A stretch of DNA of 64,000 bases from Pseudoalteromonas viridis. GTDB taxonomy: Bacteria > Pseudomonadota > Gammaproteobacteria > Enterobacterales > Alteromonadaceae. Position 1 is the stretch's first letter. Each line of letters opens with the position of its first letter. The position numbers and the translations under genes are program-made. Of this stretch, positions 8,436-17,142 are shown piece by piece. The notes beneath the pieces were generated by a model. That model did no database searches. It was not told the DNA's origin and worked only from the letters and a program-made list of their open reading frames with translations. Location: NCBI RefSeq assembly GCF_017742995.1, contig NZ_CP072425.1, positions 1,674,001 through 1,738,000 on the forward strand, read 5' to 3'.

Positions 8436-11123
8436 ATGAGTAGTCAGAGTATCCAAAGTAGTTTAAACAATAAAATCATAATCGCCGGTGTGATACTGGT
8501 TGTCAGCATCGTACTGGGGCTACAACTCGGAGGCACAGCTTCTGAAAACATGAAGCTGGTAGCAGTGGCCTTGCCTCTGTTTGGGGTTGTCGTGGCTTTA
8601 GGATACCTGAGGATGGCGCTATCAGTGTTTAGTGACCAGCTGGATTGCGTGTATCGAGTGTTGCCGCATGTATCGGTGGCAGATCAGGATGTGCTGCAGG
8701 GCATAGATCTAAGTGACTTTCCTGACTTGTTCAAAGCGTTAAAAGCCTCAGACGATGAGCAGGAGCAAAACGATTATACACAGAGCTTGCTGCTGGCACT
8801 ACAAGGGTGTCAGGCCAATATTATGGTGGCAGACGCCGACCTGAATATTGTTTATTTGAATGACTCCGTAAAATCTATGCTCAAAGTGAATGAGCAACAA
8901 TTACAGCAGGATTTACCGGGCTTTAGCGTTGCTGGCCTGATAGGCACCAATATTGATTCTTTCCATAAAAACCCAAGTCACCAGCGTAATATTCTGGCCA
9001 ATTTGCGTGACACCTATCAAACCAGAATCAAGGTTGCCGGGCTGTCATTTGACCTTATTGCCACACCAGTCTTTGATGAGGGACATCGGATTGCGACACT
9101 GGTTGAATGGAAAGACCAGACGCAGTGGCTCGCGGCTGAAGAAAAACACCGCAGTCTGGCTGAGAAAAATGCGCGAATTTCCCGTGCCCTGGATGTGTGT
9201 CAGGCGAATGTGATGTTGGCAGACGAACACCTCAATATCGTCTATGTTAATGAGTCGGTACTGGCCATGCTCAGAGGCAATGAGGCCCAGCTTCGTACGG
9301 CATTGCCTCACTTTGATGCTGATTCTCTAATTGGTACCAACATCGATGTGTTTCATGAGAATCCGCAGCATCAGCGCGGTTTACTGAATAAGCTGTCAGA
9401 TGTGTATAGCACCGATATTGTGGTTGCTGGCTTTAATTTCGGCTTGATTGCGACGCCGGTCTTTGATCAAAAAGGGGTGCGCATTGGCACTGTAGTTGAG
9501 TGGGAAGACAAAACTGAGCGCTTGGCTGTCGAGCAAAAAGCATTGCAGGCTGCGGGTGAAAACCTGAGGGTACGCCGTGCACTTGACAATGTGCAAACCA
9601 ATACCATGATTGCAGACGCCAACAATACCATAGTGTATATGAATCAGGCGGTACTCGAGATGATGAGAAATGCCGAGTCTGATATCCGCAAAGACCTACC
9701 TAATTTCGACAGTAACCAATTGGTTGGGCAGAACATTGATGTATTTCATCGTAACCCTGCGCACCAGCGACGCCTGTTAGAGACCTTGTCTCAACCTTAT
9801 CAAACCGAAATTAAGGTTGGCGGGCGTACCTTTGGCCTAGTTGCTAATCCTATCATCACGGATGCTGGCGAGCGTGCCGGTACAGTGGTCGAGTGGGAAG
9901 ACAGAACTGGTGAAGTCGCAATCGAGCAGGAAGTGAATGCTGTGGTGGAGTCGGCTCGTGCGGGGAATTTGTCAGCGCGACTGGATGAAGGTGATAAACA
10001 GGGGTTTTATTTGCGCCTCACTCAGGGGCTCAATGGGTTGCTTGAAAGCGTCGATGGTGCGGTGACCGACACGGGGAATATGTTAGATGCGCTAGCCCGA
10101 GGCGATCTTACACAGCGCATTGAAGCAGACTATCAGGGGGCGTTCGACAAGCTGAAACAAGATGCGAACAGCACAGCCGACAAACTGACCAATGTGCTTG
10201 AGCGGATCAGTGCGTCAGCCACTTTGGTTGCCAGTGGTGCAGAGGAAATATCGCAAGGTAACGCGGACTTAAGTCAGCGTACTGAAGAGCAGGCCTCTTC
10301 GTTGGAAGAAACGGCGTCGAGTATGGAGCAAATGACCAGCACGGTGCGTCAGAATGCGGACAATGCCAAGGTCGCCAATGAGCTGGCTGAAGAAACCAGC
10401 GAAAAAGCAACGCGCGGCGGTGAGGTAGTCAATCGTGCGGTCGAAAGTATGTCTGCAATCAACGATTCGAGTAAAAAAATCGCTGATATCATCAGTGTAA
10501 TAGATGAAATTGCTTTCCAGACCAATTTACTGGCGTTGAATGCCGCGGTAGAGGCAGCCCGGGCCGGTGAGCAGGGGCGCGGTTTTGCCGTGGTGGCAGG
10601 CGAAGTACGAAACCTGGCTCAGCGTTCAGCAGGTGCGGCAAAAGAGATTAAAGATTTGATCCGCGACAGTGTTAGCAAAGTTGAAGATGGTACGCTGTTG
10701 GTTAATGAGTCAGGTGAAACACTCAAGGAAATTGTGGCATCCGTCAGACGTGTTACCAATATGATATCCGATATTGCGGATGCCTCGGTGGAACAAAGTT
10801 CCGGGATTGAACAGGTAAATAAAGCCGTTACTCAGATGGATGAAATGACCCAGCAAAATGCAGCGCTGGTGGAGCAAGCGTCCGCTGCGGGTGAGTCTAT
10901 GGCAGAACAGGCAAATGATATGCGCAATATGCTCAACTTCTTTAAAGTGGGAGAGGCGCCAGTTGCCCACCAGGCTATCCCGAATAAACCTCAGGCGACA
11001 AATGGTCAGGCTCGCTCGCCTGCCATTGGTTTGTCGGCGCCTGAAAATCGCACTACGCGAGCGCCTTTGGAAACCAAAGCCAACCGTTTTGCGGACGACT
11101 CTGAGGAATGGGAAGAGTTTTAA
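8436..11123 (+). CDS. Methyl-accepting chemotaxis protein with three tandem PAS domains
   Basis: 895 residues; ATG 8436 lies 1 base after the cheW stop, whereas a start 8 codons upstream would extend into cheW. Two N-terminal helices (about 14-33 and 41-62) are separated by only a few residues, so there is no periplasmic sensor. Three PAS repeats follow (about 120-240, 252-365, 375-490), each with a NIVYxN-type strand and an LIGTNID.FHxNPxHQR motif. Then come HAMP-like segments ([26 protein letters not shown]) and the signalling tip [21 protein letters not shown]. The C-terminus EWEEF matches the WxxF CheR-binding pentapeptide and resembles the GWEEF of P. aeruginosa Aer2/McpB. A cytoplasmic small-ligand or redox signal is likely (inference). 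Confidence 0.96.
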   Translation: MSSQSIQSSLNNKIIIAGVILVVSIVLGLQLGGTASENMKLVAVALPLFGVVVALGYLRMALSVFSDQLDCVYRVLPHVSVADQDVLQGIDLSDFPDLFKALKASDDEQEQNDYTQSLLLALQGCQANIMVADADLNIVYLNDSVKSMLKVNEQQLQQDLPGFSVAGLIGTNIDSFHKNPSHQRNILANLRDTYQTRIKVAGLSFDLIATPVFDEGHRIATLVEWKDQTQWLAAEEKHRSLAEKNARISRALDVCQANVMLADEHLNIVYVNESVLAMLRGNEAQLRTALPHFDADSLIGTNIDVFHENPQHQRGLLNKLSDVYSTDIVVAGFNFGLIATPVFDQKGVRIGTVVEWEDKTERLAVEQKALQAAGENLRVRRALDNVQTNTMIADANNTIVYMNQAVLEMMRNAESDIRKDLPNFDSNQLVGQNIDVFHRNPAHQRRLLETLSQPYQTEIKVGGRTFGLVANPIITDAGERAGTVVEWEDRTGEVAIEQEVNAVVESARAGNLSARLDEGDKQGFYLRLTQGLNGLLESVDGAVTDTGNMLDALARGDLTQRIEADYQGAFDKLKQDANSTADKLTNVLERISASATLVASGAEEISQGNADLSQRTEEQASSLEETASSMEQMTSTVRQNADNAKVANELAEETSEKATRGGEVVNRAVESMSAINDSSKKIADIISVIDEIAFQTNLLALNAAVEAARAGEQGRGFAVVAGEVRNLAQRSAGAAKEIKDLIRDSVSKVEDGTLLVNESGETLKEIVASVRRVTNMISDIADASVEQSSGIEQVNKAVTQMDEMTQQNAALVEQASAAGESMAEQANDMRNMLNFFKVGEAPVAHQAIPNKPQATNGQARSPAIGLSAPENRTTRAPLETKANRFADDSEEWEEF

Positions 11124-11139
11124 CAGTTCTGGTTTGTTT

Positions 11140-11159
11140 GCACCGCTGTACAGCGGTGC
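11140..11159. promoter_or_regulatory. 20-bp perfect palindrome between receptor and cheR
   Basis: GCACCGCTGT/ACAGCGGTGC, a fully self-complementary 20-mer starting 17 bases after the receptor stop. There is no T-tract, so it is not a classical terminator. It could be a transcript-stabilising or attenuating hairpin that lowers cheR-cheD-cheB output relative to the receptor, or an operator for an internal promoter in the 161-base gap. Confidence 0.5.
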
Positions 11160-11284
11160 CGCGCACTTCGCATCAGCTTCGTGACAGTGACACGTCTTAA
11201 CCCACCGGAATTATCACATACCGAGTGCACGTAACAATGCATGATACGAGCGCTCGGGCTCATTGCGCTTGGGTGAGGAGGGAT

Positions 11285-12106
11285 ATGAAAGAGTTTTTGA
11301 TGACGGATGAGGACTTCAGCAGTATATCTCGGCGAGTTTACGAGACCTGTGGCATCGTACTTGGTCCTCATAAACGTGACATGGTGTACTCGCGGCTGGC
11401 GCGCAGAGTGAGGGCCAATGGATTAAGCTCATTTGCAGATTATCTGGCATTTCTGAATGAAGAACCCGATGCAGAGTTTAGTCACTTTATTAATGCTATC
11501 ACAACGAATCTTACCTCCTTCTTTCGCGAAGCGCATCATTTTGACTTTTTACACCAACAGGTGATCCCTGAGCTAAAGCTCAAACATAAAACAGATAAAC
11601 GTGTGCGGATCTGGTCCGCAGGCTGCTCGACTGGTGAAGAGGCCTATAGTATTGCGATGACCATAGGCAACGCATTTCCAGCTGACTGGGACGTGAAGGT
11701 ACTGGCCACGGATCTGGACTCGAACGTATTACACAAAGGGCAGGAAGGTATCTATAACAGTGCATCGGTGACAGGTCTGAATAGCGAGCATCTGAAAAAG
11801 TGGTTTATGGGCAGCCCTGATGGCACCCAGTACAAAGTAAAAGAAACACTGCGCTCGAGCGTGTACTTTAAGCGCCTTAATTTGCTTGAACCGTGGCCAA
11901 TGAAAGGGCCTTTTGATGTGATTTTTTGCCGTAATGTACTGATCTACTTTGATAAAACAACCAAAGACAGATTGTTTGAAAACTTTTATCAACTGCTGGC
12001 TGAACAAGGCTATTTATTTATCGGTCATTCGGAAACGATGGGCAAAGAGCATTTGGAGTTTAAAAACCTGGGGAGAACCATGTATCAAAAGGCGGCGCAG
12101 ATATGA
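11285..12106 (+). CDS. cheR: Chemotaxis protein methyltransferase CheR
   Basis: SAM-dependent enzyme that methylates receptor glutamates. An N-terminal helical domain begins DFSSISRRVYETCGIVLGPHKRDMVYSRLARRVR. The methyltransferase core carries RIWSAGCSTGEEAYSIAMTI (SAM loop), LATDLDSNVLHKGQEGIY and FCRNVLIYFDK. ATG 11285 lies just after GAGGAGGG. In-frame starts farther upstream give a longer, cysteine- and arginine-rich leader unlike the family, and ATG 11300 is also possible. It is coupled to cheD by ATGA. It probably docks on the EWEEF tail of the adjacent receptor. Confidence 0.95.
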   Translation: MKEFLMTDEDFSSISRRVYETCGIVLGPHKRDMVYSRLARRVRANGLSSFADYLAFLNEEPDAEFSHFINAITTNLTSFFREAHHFDFLHQQVIPELKLKHKTDKRVRIWSAGCSTGEEAYSIAMTIGNAFPADWDVKVLATDLDSNVLHKGQEGIYNSASVTGLNSEHLKKWFMGSPDGTQYKVKETLRSSVYFKRLNLLEPWPMKGPFDVIFCRNVLIYFDKTTKDRLFENFYQLLAEQGYLFIGHSETMGKEHLEFKNLGRTMYQKAAQI

Positions 12107-12717
12107 ATCATTTTAAACCCGTGTTGCATGGCTTCGAACATGTAAAACGATTCTGGGATTCTGGGCGTGGTGCTGTTGTCGCAAAAGTGTTACCCGGAGA
12201 GTTTTATGTATCAAAGAATGATGAGCTGATCTCCACGGTATTGGGCTCCTGTATTGCGGCGTGTATTTATGACGAACACCAACGGGTGGGCGGTATGAAC
12301 CACTTTATGCTGCCGGGTGTAAAAGGGACGACCGCCATTCATGCCGACGATCTTAATTGTCGCTATGGTAACTGGGCTATGGAATACCTGATCAATGAAG
12401 TGATTAAAAACGGGGCCAGACGAGAGAATCTAAAAATAAAGCTGTTTGGCGGCGGGAAAATCATCAGCTCGATGACAGACATAGGTATTGGCAATATTCG
12501 CTTTGCAGAAGCCTACGTAGAGGAAGAAAACCTCACTCTTATCTCCCATGATGTCGGTGGACCCTGGCCACGCAAAGTGGTGTTTCACCCTCAAACGGGT
12601 AAAGCTCAGGTGAAGAAGCTGCGTCAGATGCACAACGACACCATTGAAAAACGTGAGGTTAAGTATCTGCATGATATTGAAGAGCAAGGCAAACAAACTG
12701 ATATTGAGTTGTTTTAG
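12103..12717 (+). CDS. cheD: Chemoreceptor glutamine deamidase CheD
   Basis: 204 residues. The catalytic Cys lies in STVLGSCIAACIYD and the catalytic His in GGMNHFMLPG, as in characterised CheD proteins. The segment KIKLFGGGKIISSMTDIGIGN is the conserved glycine-rich core. It deamidates receptor glutamines to glutamates, creating methylation sites. CheD is absent from E. coli but usual in Che2/F7-like clusters. The C-terminal extension (about 165-204) is charged and may be flexible. Confidence 0.95.
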   Translation: MNHFKPVLHGFEHVKRFWDSGRGAVVAKVLPGEFYVSKNDELISTVLGSCIAACIYDEHQRVGGMNHFMLPGVKGTTAIHADDLNCRYGNWAMEYLINEVIKNGARRENLKIKLFGGGKIISSMTDIGIGNIRFAEAYVEEENLTLISHDVGGPWPRKVVFHPQTGKAQVKKLRQMHNDTIEKREVKYLHDIEEQGKQTDIELF

Positions 12718-12726
12718 AGAGATCGC

Positions 12727-13758
12727 ATGATTAAGGTACTGATAGTTGATGATTCCCCTTCGCTTAGAGCGATACTGACCAAGGTTCTGGAGCTTGCCGA
12801 GGATATCCAAGTGGTCGGGGCGGCCGAAGACCCCTATGAAGCGCGTGAGATGATTAAGAAGCTCAACCCCGACGTGTTAACTCTGGATATTGAAATGCCG
12901 AGGATGAACGGACTGAGCTTTCTCAAAAACCTCATGCGCCTGCGCCCGATGCCTGTGATCATGCTATCAACGTTAACGCAGCAGGGGTCGCCTGCAACGC
13001 TCGAGGCGCTGGAACTGGGTGCCATTGACTTCATCGCCAAGCCAACCTCAAACGTGGCTGCCCAGCTGCATGCTTACGCAGAGACGTTACATCAGAAGAT
13101 CCGTATTGCCCGCCAGGCCAACCTGTATGCCCTTCGTACCGAAAAAGATGTGCAACAGGCACCTGTATCGCAGCATACCCAGTTCAAAACTAGCGCTGTG
13201 TTGGCGTTAGGAGCTTCTACCGGTGGCACCGAAGCATTACGTGAGGTTTTGGTCCGGTTACCCCAGCATTGTCCACCTGTGGTAATTGCGCAGCATATCC
13301 CTCCGGTATTTAGCACGTCATTTGCGCAGCGTATGGACCGTATTTGCGATGTATCGGTTAAAGAAGCCGAGGATGGGGATGTGCTTATGCCCGGGGGAGT
13401 GTTTATTGCACCGGGAGACAGGCACCTTAAAGTGGTTCAAAAAGGAGGGCGCCTGCAGTGTCAGCTGTGCCAGAGTGAGAAAGTTAACCGCCACCGGCCC
13501 TCAGTGGATGTGTTGTTCGACTCACTATTGCCATGGGCAAAGCAGATCAGCGCGGGTTTACTGACTGGCATGGGCAGTGATGGCGCTGCAGCGCTGCTGC
13601 GTCTCAGAGAAGCAGGAGCAAAAACGCTGGCGCAAGATGAGGCGACCTCAGTGGTGTGGGGCATGCCCCGGGCCGCCGTTGAAATGCAGGCGGCCGAGAA
13701 AGTGGTCCCTCTGTCCAAGGTAACAATGGAGTTGCTTAGTGCTGTGAAGCGTCCATGA
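12727..13758 (+). CDS. cheB: Chemotaxis response regulator protein-glutamate methylesterase CheB
   Basis: 343 residues. The receiver domain has phosphoacceptor Asp54 (LTLDIEMPRMNG) and Lys in FIAKPTS. A linker leads to the methylesterase domain, whose catalytic triad is Ser164 (GASTGGTEAL), His190 (IAQHIPPVFS) and Asp285 (GMGSDGA). It removes receptor methyl groups when phosphorylated by CheA. It is the last gene of the cluster; its final 23 bases overlap the convergent deacetylase gene, so no independent terminator fits between them. Confidence 0.97.
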   Translation: MIKVLIVDDSPSLRAILTKVLELAEDIQVVGAAEDPYEAREMIKKLNPDVLTLDIEMPRMNGLSFLKNLMRLRPMPVIMLSTLTQQGSPATLEALELGAIDFIAKPTSNVAAQLHAYAETLHQKIRIARQANLYALRTEKDVQQAPVSQHTQFKTSAVLALGASTGGTEALREVLVRLPQHCPPVVIAQHIPPVFSTSFAQRMDRICDVSVKEAEDGDVLMPGGVFIAPGDRHLKVVQKGGRLQCQLCQSEKVNRHRPSVDVLFDSLLPWAKQISAGLLTGMGSDGAAALLRLREAGAKTLAQDEATSVVWGMPRAAVEMQAAEKVVPLSKVTMELLSAVKRP

Positions 13759-14782
13759 TCACCCAAGGTTGCGAGTACCAGTAAAATTGTCCACTTTGTT
13801 TTTTAGAAGGTGCCGTACAGTTATAGCGAGAACGCCCATTCGATAAGGGTTTTGGTGTTGTAATCGTCACTGTTTTATCACCCTGCCAGGTCAGCTCTGC
13901 TTTGCCTGCGCCCGATACAAAGCAGGCGAACTGGCTCTGGTAAAAATCCATCTCTTTAAAGGTTAAGGTAATCGAGGGGGTGCGGTTATCCGTGACCGAA
14001 TCCTGATATTTAGCCTGAGCCAGTGAAAACGGCAGTGAATAAAGTTTGGTATTTAAGGTTTTCAGGTTGGCATAGATGCCTGAAGCGGGAAAACGTGGCA
14101 GACGGGTAAAGTCTGAGTCTGGTCCAACGGCGCCAGAATGTTGGCCAATCCCTACCAGGTTCAGCTCGGTGACTAACGCCTGTAAAGGGCGGTTAAACTC
14201 GCCATAGGGATAAGCGATATACGGTAAATCATGGCCCACCTCAGCTTTGATCCGCGCTTGTGACCAAAGCAGATCCTCACGAATTCGGTTACGCCACTGA
14301 GCCTGGCTTTCTCCGGCTAGCTTATGATGCAGGTAGTCGTGCTGAGCGCTGTGATTGGCAATTAATGCCCCGCGTTTTGCCAGCTGGCGCAGCTGCTCCC
14401 AGCTCATTACATAGCCCTTTTTCTCATCGATCAGTTTAGGGTTAACAAAAATCGTATAGGGGTAACCAAATTGCTCAAGCAGTGGGGCTGCGGCTTCCAT
14501 GTTGTTCAGGTAACCATCGTCAAAGGTAATAGCGACGGTTTTTGCTGGCAGCTCATTACCAGCCTGCAGTTGCGTGATCAGCGTATCCAGTGCAATCACA
14601 TTAAACTGCTCTGTTTTGAGAAAGGTCAGGTGCTCAAGAAAAGTGGCTTCACTGACGCTGGTAACAGCCGGCAGTTTTTCACTGACATGATGATACTGTA
14701 GAATGACCGCGGCCAGACCTGCCCGGGTGTTGAACAAAACGAGTAAAAGAACTAAAACATGAAACCACTTAATCGTGCGCAT
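13736..14782 (-). CDS. Secreted polysaccharide deacetylase family protein (NodB fold)
   Basis: About 348 residues. The signal peptide is MRTIKWFHVLVLLLVLFNTRAGLA. NodB-type carbohydrate esterase motifs are ILQYHHV, TFDDGY (metal-binding Asp pair), NHSAQHD (HxxxH metal ligands) and IAYPYGEF. A C-terminal beta-rich region of about 100 residues follows the catalytic domain. The start at 14782 is preferred because GGTGGGAAG precedes it; 14794 is possible. Either choice makes its 5' end overlap the divergent MATE gene. The substrate (an N- or O-acetylated surface or environmental glycan) is not predictable. It belongs to the PgaB/IcaB-like deacetylase group by motif order. Confidence 0.87.
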   Translation of the reverse strand: MRTIKWFHVLVLLLVLFNTRAGLAAVILQYHHVSEKLPAVTSVSEATFLEHLTFLKTEQFNVIALDTLITQLQAGNELPAKTVAITFDDGYLNNMEAAAPLLEQFGYPYTIFVNPKLIDEKKGYVMSWEQLRQLAKRGALIANHSAQHDYLHHKLAGESQAQWRNRIREDLLWSQARIKAEVGHDLPYIAYPYGEFNRPLQALVTELNLVGIGQHSGAVGPDSDFTRLPRFPASGIYANLKTLNTKLYSLPFSLAQAKYQDSVTDNRTPSITLTFKEMDFYQSQFACFVSGAGKAELTWQGDKTVTITTPKPLSNGRSRYNCTAPSKKQSGQFYWYSQPWVIMDASQH

Positions 14783-16090
14783 ACTTCCCACCATTTTCAG
14801 TTGCTTGCTATTGCTGCTCCGATGATTTTATCAAATATCTCGGTGCCCCTGTTAGGATTAGTTGATACGGCGGTCATCGGCCATCTGAGTGAAGCCTATT
14901 ACCTTGCCGGTATTGCGCTGGGTTCCGGCAGCATTGCTTTGTTGTTTTGGCTGGCCAGCTTTTTGCGCATGAGCACCACCGGGGAAATCGCCCAGGCAAA
15001 TGGTCAGCAAGACGCTGGACGGGCGCTCCAGTCGCTGTCGGCCAGTATGAGCTTTGCTGTGTTGTTTGCTCTGTTGTTGATAGCGAGTACGCCCTGGTTA
15101 CTTGACCTGATAGTGGCGCTATCCGCGGCCACGCCCGAAGTTTTTGAACAAGCGGCGATATACTTTTCCATTCGTATCTTCAGTGCGCCCGCTGCCATGC
15201 TGAACCTGGTGATGCTCGGATTTATGCTGGGGATGCAATACGGACGTGGTCCTTTCTATGTGGTGTTGTTTACTAACATCGTTAATATAGTACTGGATGT
15301 CCTGTTTGTGGTGGTGCTGGACTTTGCCGTTGCAGGTGCGGCCTGGGCATCTGTGATTGCCGATTATTCCGCTTTGGTGTTGTCTTGTTTTTTACTGCGC
15401 GGGGTGCTTGAGCGGGCAGGCTGGCAGTGGCAGTTTAAAGTACCACACAAAAAGGAGATGCAACGTCTGTTGCATCTTAACCGTGATATTTTTATTCGCT
15501 CTCTCATGCTGCAGCTGTGTTTTAGCTTTATGACTTTTTATGGTGCGAGGCTGGGCGAAGATATTCTGGCTGCCAACGCGGTGCTGCTGAACTTTCTGAT
15601 GCTGGTGAGCTTTGCGATGGATGGCATCGCGTATGCTGTGGAAGCCAAAGTCGGGCAGGCCAAGGGGGCACGCGATTTAGCTATGTTAAGGCGGTGGGTG
15701 CGGCTGAGCTGCTTCTGGGCTGGTTGCTTCGCCCTGGTATATACCCTGGTGTTTGCTTTGTTTGGTCCGGCGGTGATTAGCTTACTCACCGACATTCCGG
15801 TGGTCATTGATACCGCACTGGTGTATTTGCCCTGGCTGGTGCTGTTACCTGTGATAGCAACCAGCTGCTTTTTGTTTGATGGCGTTTTCGTCGGTCTGAC
15901 CCGGGCGAAGGAAATGCGCAACAGTATGTTACTGTCTGCTGTGCTTGGATTCTTTGTGCCGTTTTTGCTGGCTCAGCAATGGGGGAATCATGGATTATGG
16001 TTTGCCATGAGTTGCTTTATGGGATTAAGAGGGCTGACATTGATTGTGAAATATCAACAGCTGAGTACCAGGCAGCAGTTACTGGATTAA
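14759..16090 (+). CDS. dinF: MATE family efflux transporter (DinF type)
   Basis: 443 residues with about 12 hydrophobic helices in two homologous halves. The N-terminal signature IAAPMILSNISVPLLGLVDTAVIGHL is typical of the DinF branch, which exports organic cations or drugs in exchange for protons or sodium. Other landmarks are ALGSGSIALLFWLASFLRMSTTGEIAQA and DGIAYAVEAKVGQAKG. The start at 14759 retains the whole first helix; its first 24 bases are antisense to the deacetylase start region. It ends 36 bases before a convergent small membrane protein gene, with a short GCGCC/GGCGC hairpin between them. Confidence 0.92.
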   Translation: MKPLNRAHTSHHFQLLAIAAPMILSNISVPLLGLVDTAVIGHLSEAYYLAGIALGSGSIALLFWLASFLRMSTTGEIAQANGQQDAGRALQSLSASMSFAVLFALLLIASTPWLLDLIVALSAATPEVFEQAAIYFSIRIFSAPAAMLNLVMLGFMLGMQYGRGPFYVVLFTNIVNIVLDVLFVVVLDFAVAGAAWASVIADYSALVLSCFLLRGVLERAGWQWQFKVPHKKEMQRLLHLNRDIFIRSLMLQLCFSFMTFYGARLGEDILAANAVLLNFLMLVSFAMDGIAYAVEAKVGQAKGARDLAMLRRWVRLSCFWAGCFALVYTLVFALFGPAVISLLTDIPVVIDTALVYLPWLVLLPVIATSCFLFDGVFVGLTRAKEMRNSMLLSAVLGFFVPFLLAQQWGNHGLWFAMSCFMGLRGLTLIVKYQQLSTRQQLLD

Positions 16091-16126
16091 ATCAACCAGC
16101 GGTATGCGCCAAAAGGCGCTGATGGC

Positions 16127-16405
16127 TTATTTCCATTCATCAAAGGCCTTTTTGGCCTCGGCTTTAGCGGCATCACGTGCCGATAGTACCTGAGAAAAGC
16201 GATTGGCGAAGATCCCCAGATAGCCATAGCCGGCCACACCCAGTGCGAGCGCCAGTATGACTAAGCCGGGCAGCTGGAGCCAGGCTTGATAGAAATAACC
16301 CAGCGCAATCAGTGCCACGCTGAGTGCAAACAACGCAAGCCCACAGAGGAAAAACCGCAGACTCCGCTTAGGGTGAGCCCCTAAGCGGTAAATCAAACGT
16401 CGCAT
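16127..16405 (-). CDS. Small two-helix membrane protein, unknown function
   Basis: About 92 residues: a basic N-terminus (MRRLIYRLGAHPKRSLRFF), two membrane helices (about 18-38 and 44-64), then a charged, probably coiled tail SARDAAKAEAKKAFDEWK. ATG 16405 lies 6 bases after the nfuA stop, and a TTG at 16411 is an alternative start directly abutting it. The gene is therefore downstream of nfuA in the same transcript. Nothing in the sequence indicates an Fe-S role. Confidence 0.7.
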   Translation of the reverse strand: MRRLIYRLGAHPKRSLRFFLCGLALFALSVALIALGYFYQAWLQLPGLVILALALGVAGYGYLGIFANRFSQVLSARDAAKAEAKKAFDEWK

Positions 16406-16411
16406 ACCCAA

Positions 16412-16987
16412 TTAATAGTATGAGTGATCGCCTCGTGAGTGCTCGGTGATATCACGTACCCCAGTGATCTCTTCGAACTTGGCAATCATTTCTTTTTCGA
16501 TGCCTTCTTTAAGCGTGACATCAATCATCGAGCAGCCGTTACAGCCACCACCGAATTGCAATACCGCAACACCTTCAGCAGTGATTTCGACCAGGCTAAC
16601 CTGACCACCGTGGTTGGCCAACTGAGGGTTCACTTCGGTAACCAGCATGTGTTCAACGCGCTCTTCCAAAGAGGCATTGTTGCTGAGCTTTTTGGCTTTT
16701 GCATTCGGCGCTTTCAGGGTGAGCTGACTGCCCATTTTATCGGTGACAAAGTCAATTTCAGCTTCTTCCAGGAAAGGCGCGCTTTCTGCGTCGACGACGG
16801 CATCAAACCCATTAAAGGGCAAGCGAATATCGCTGTCTTCAACGGCATCGGCTGGGCAATACGACACACCACACTCCGCCTGAGCGGTACCTGGGTTGAC
16901 GACGAATACGCGAATGTTAGTTCCATCGGCCTGATCGGCCAATAACTTGGCAAAATGTGACTGAGCTGTCTCTGAAATTGTGATCAT
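16412..16987 (-). CDS. nfuA: Fe-S biogenesis protein NfuA
   Basis: 191 residues, the usual NfuA length. The N-terminal half is a degenerate A-type carrier domain ([28 protein letters not shown]) that binds apo-targets. The C-terminal NifU domain carries the [4Fe-4S]-binding Cys149-x-x-Cys152 in [21 protein letters not shown]. It delivers 4Fe-4S clusters under oxidative stress or iron limitation. An IscR-type site lies 11 bases upstream of the start codon, pointing to iron-sulphur-responsive control. In E. coli nfuA also neighbours gntX (comF) and bioH, as here. Confidence 0.97.
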   Translation of the reverse strand: MITISETAQSHFAKLLADQADGTNIRVFVVNPGTAQAECGVSYCPADAVEDSDIRLPFNGFDAVVDAESAPFLEEAEIDFVTDKMGSQLTLKAPNAKAKKLSNNASLEERVEHMLVTEVNPQLANHGGQVSLVEITAEGVAVLQFGGGCNGCSMIDVTLKEGIEKEMIAKFEEITGVRDITEHSRGDHSYY

Positions 16988-16997
16988 AATCTACGCT

Positions 16998-17022
16998 ATA
17001 CTTGACTAAATTACTCGGTTAA
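16998..17022 (-). promoter_or_regulatory. Putative IscR type 1 binding site upstream of nfuA
   Basis: This 25-base stretch matches the published type 1 IscR consensus at 22 of 25 positions by eye: ATA-CTTGACT-AAAT-TACTC-GGTTAA against ATA-SYYGACT-RWWW-YAGTC-RRSTAT. Mismatches fall at positions 17, 22 and 25. It ends 11 bases before the nfuA start codon, where binding of [2Fe-2S]-IscR could block the promoter or early transcription. Confidence 0.75.
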
Positions 17023-17142
17023 TCCCTATGATACTCCCCTCATCTTGTTGTAGCTAGTGTTGGGCGTAAAAATTTGCAGCAACTGGAATCTGATTGCTAG
17101 CGTACTGGCTGGTTAAAAATTGCCAGAGTAAACGGAGTATTT

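Noticed and set aside
16106..16119. GCGCC/GGCGC hairpin between the MATE gene and the small membrane protein gene
   Set aside because: The stem is five base pairs with no T-tract on either strand; too weak to call a terminator.
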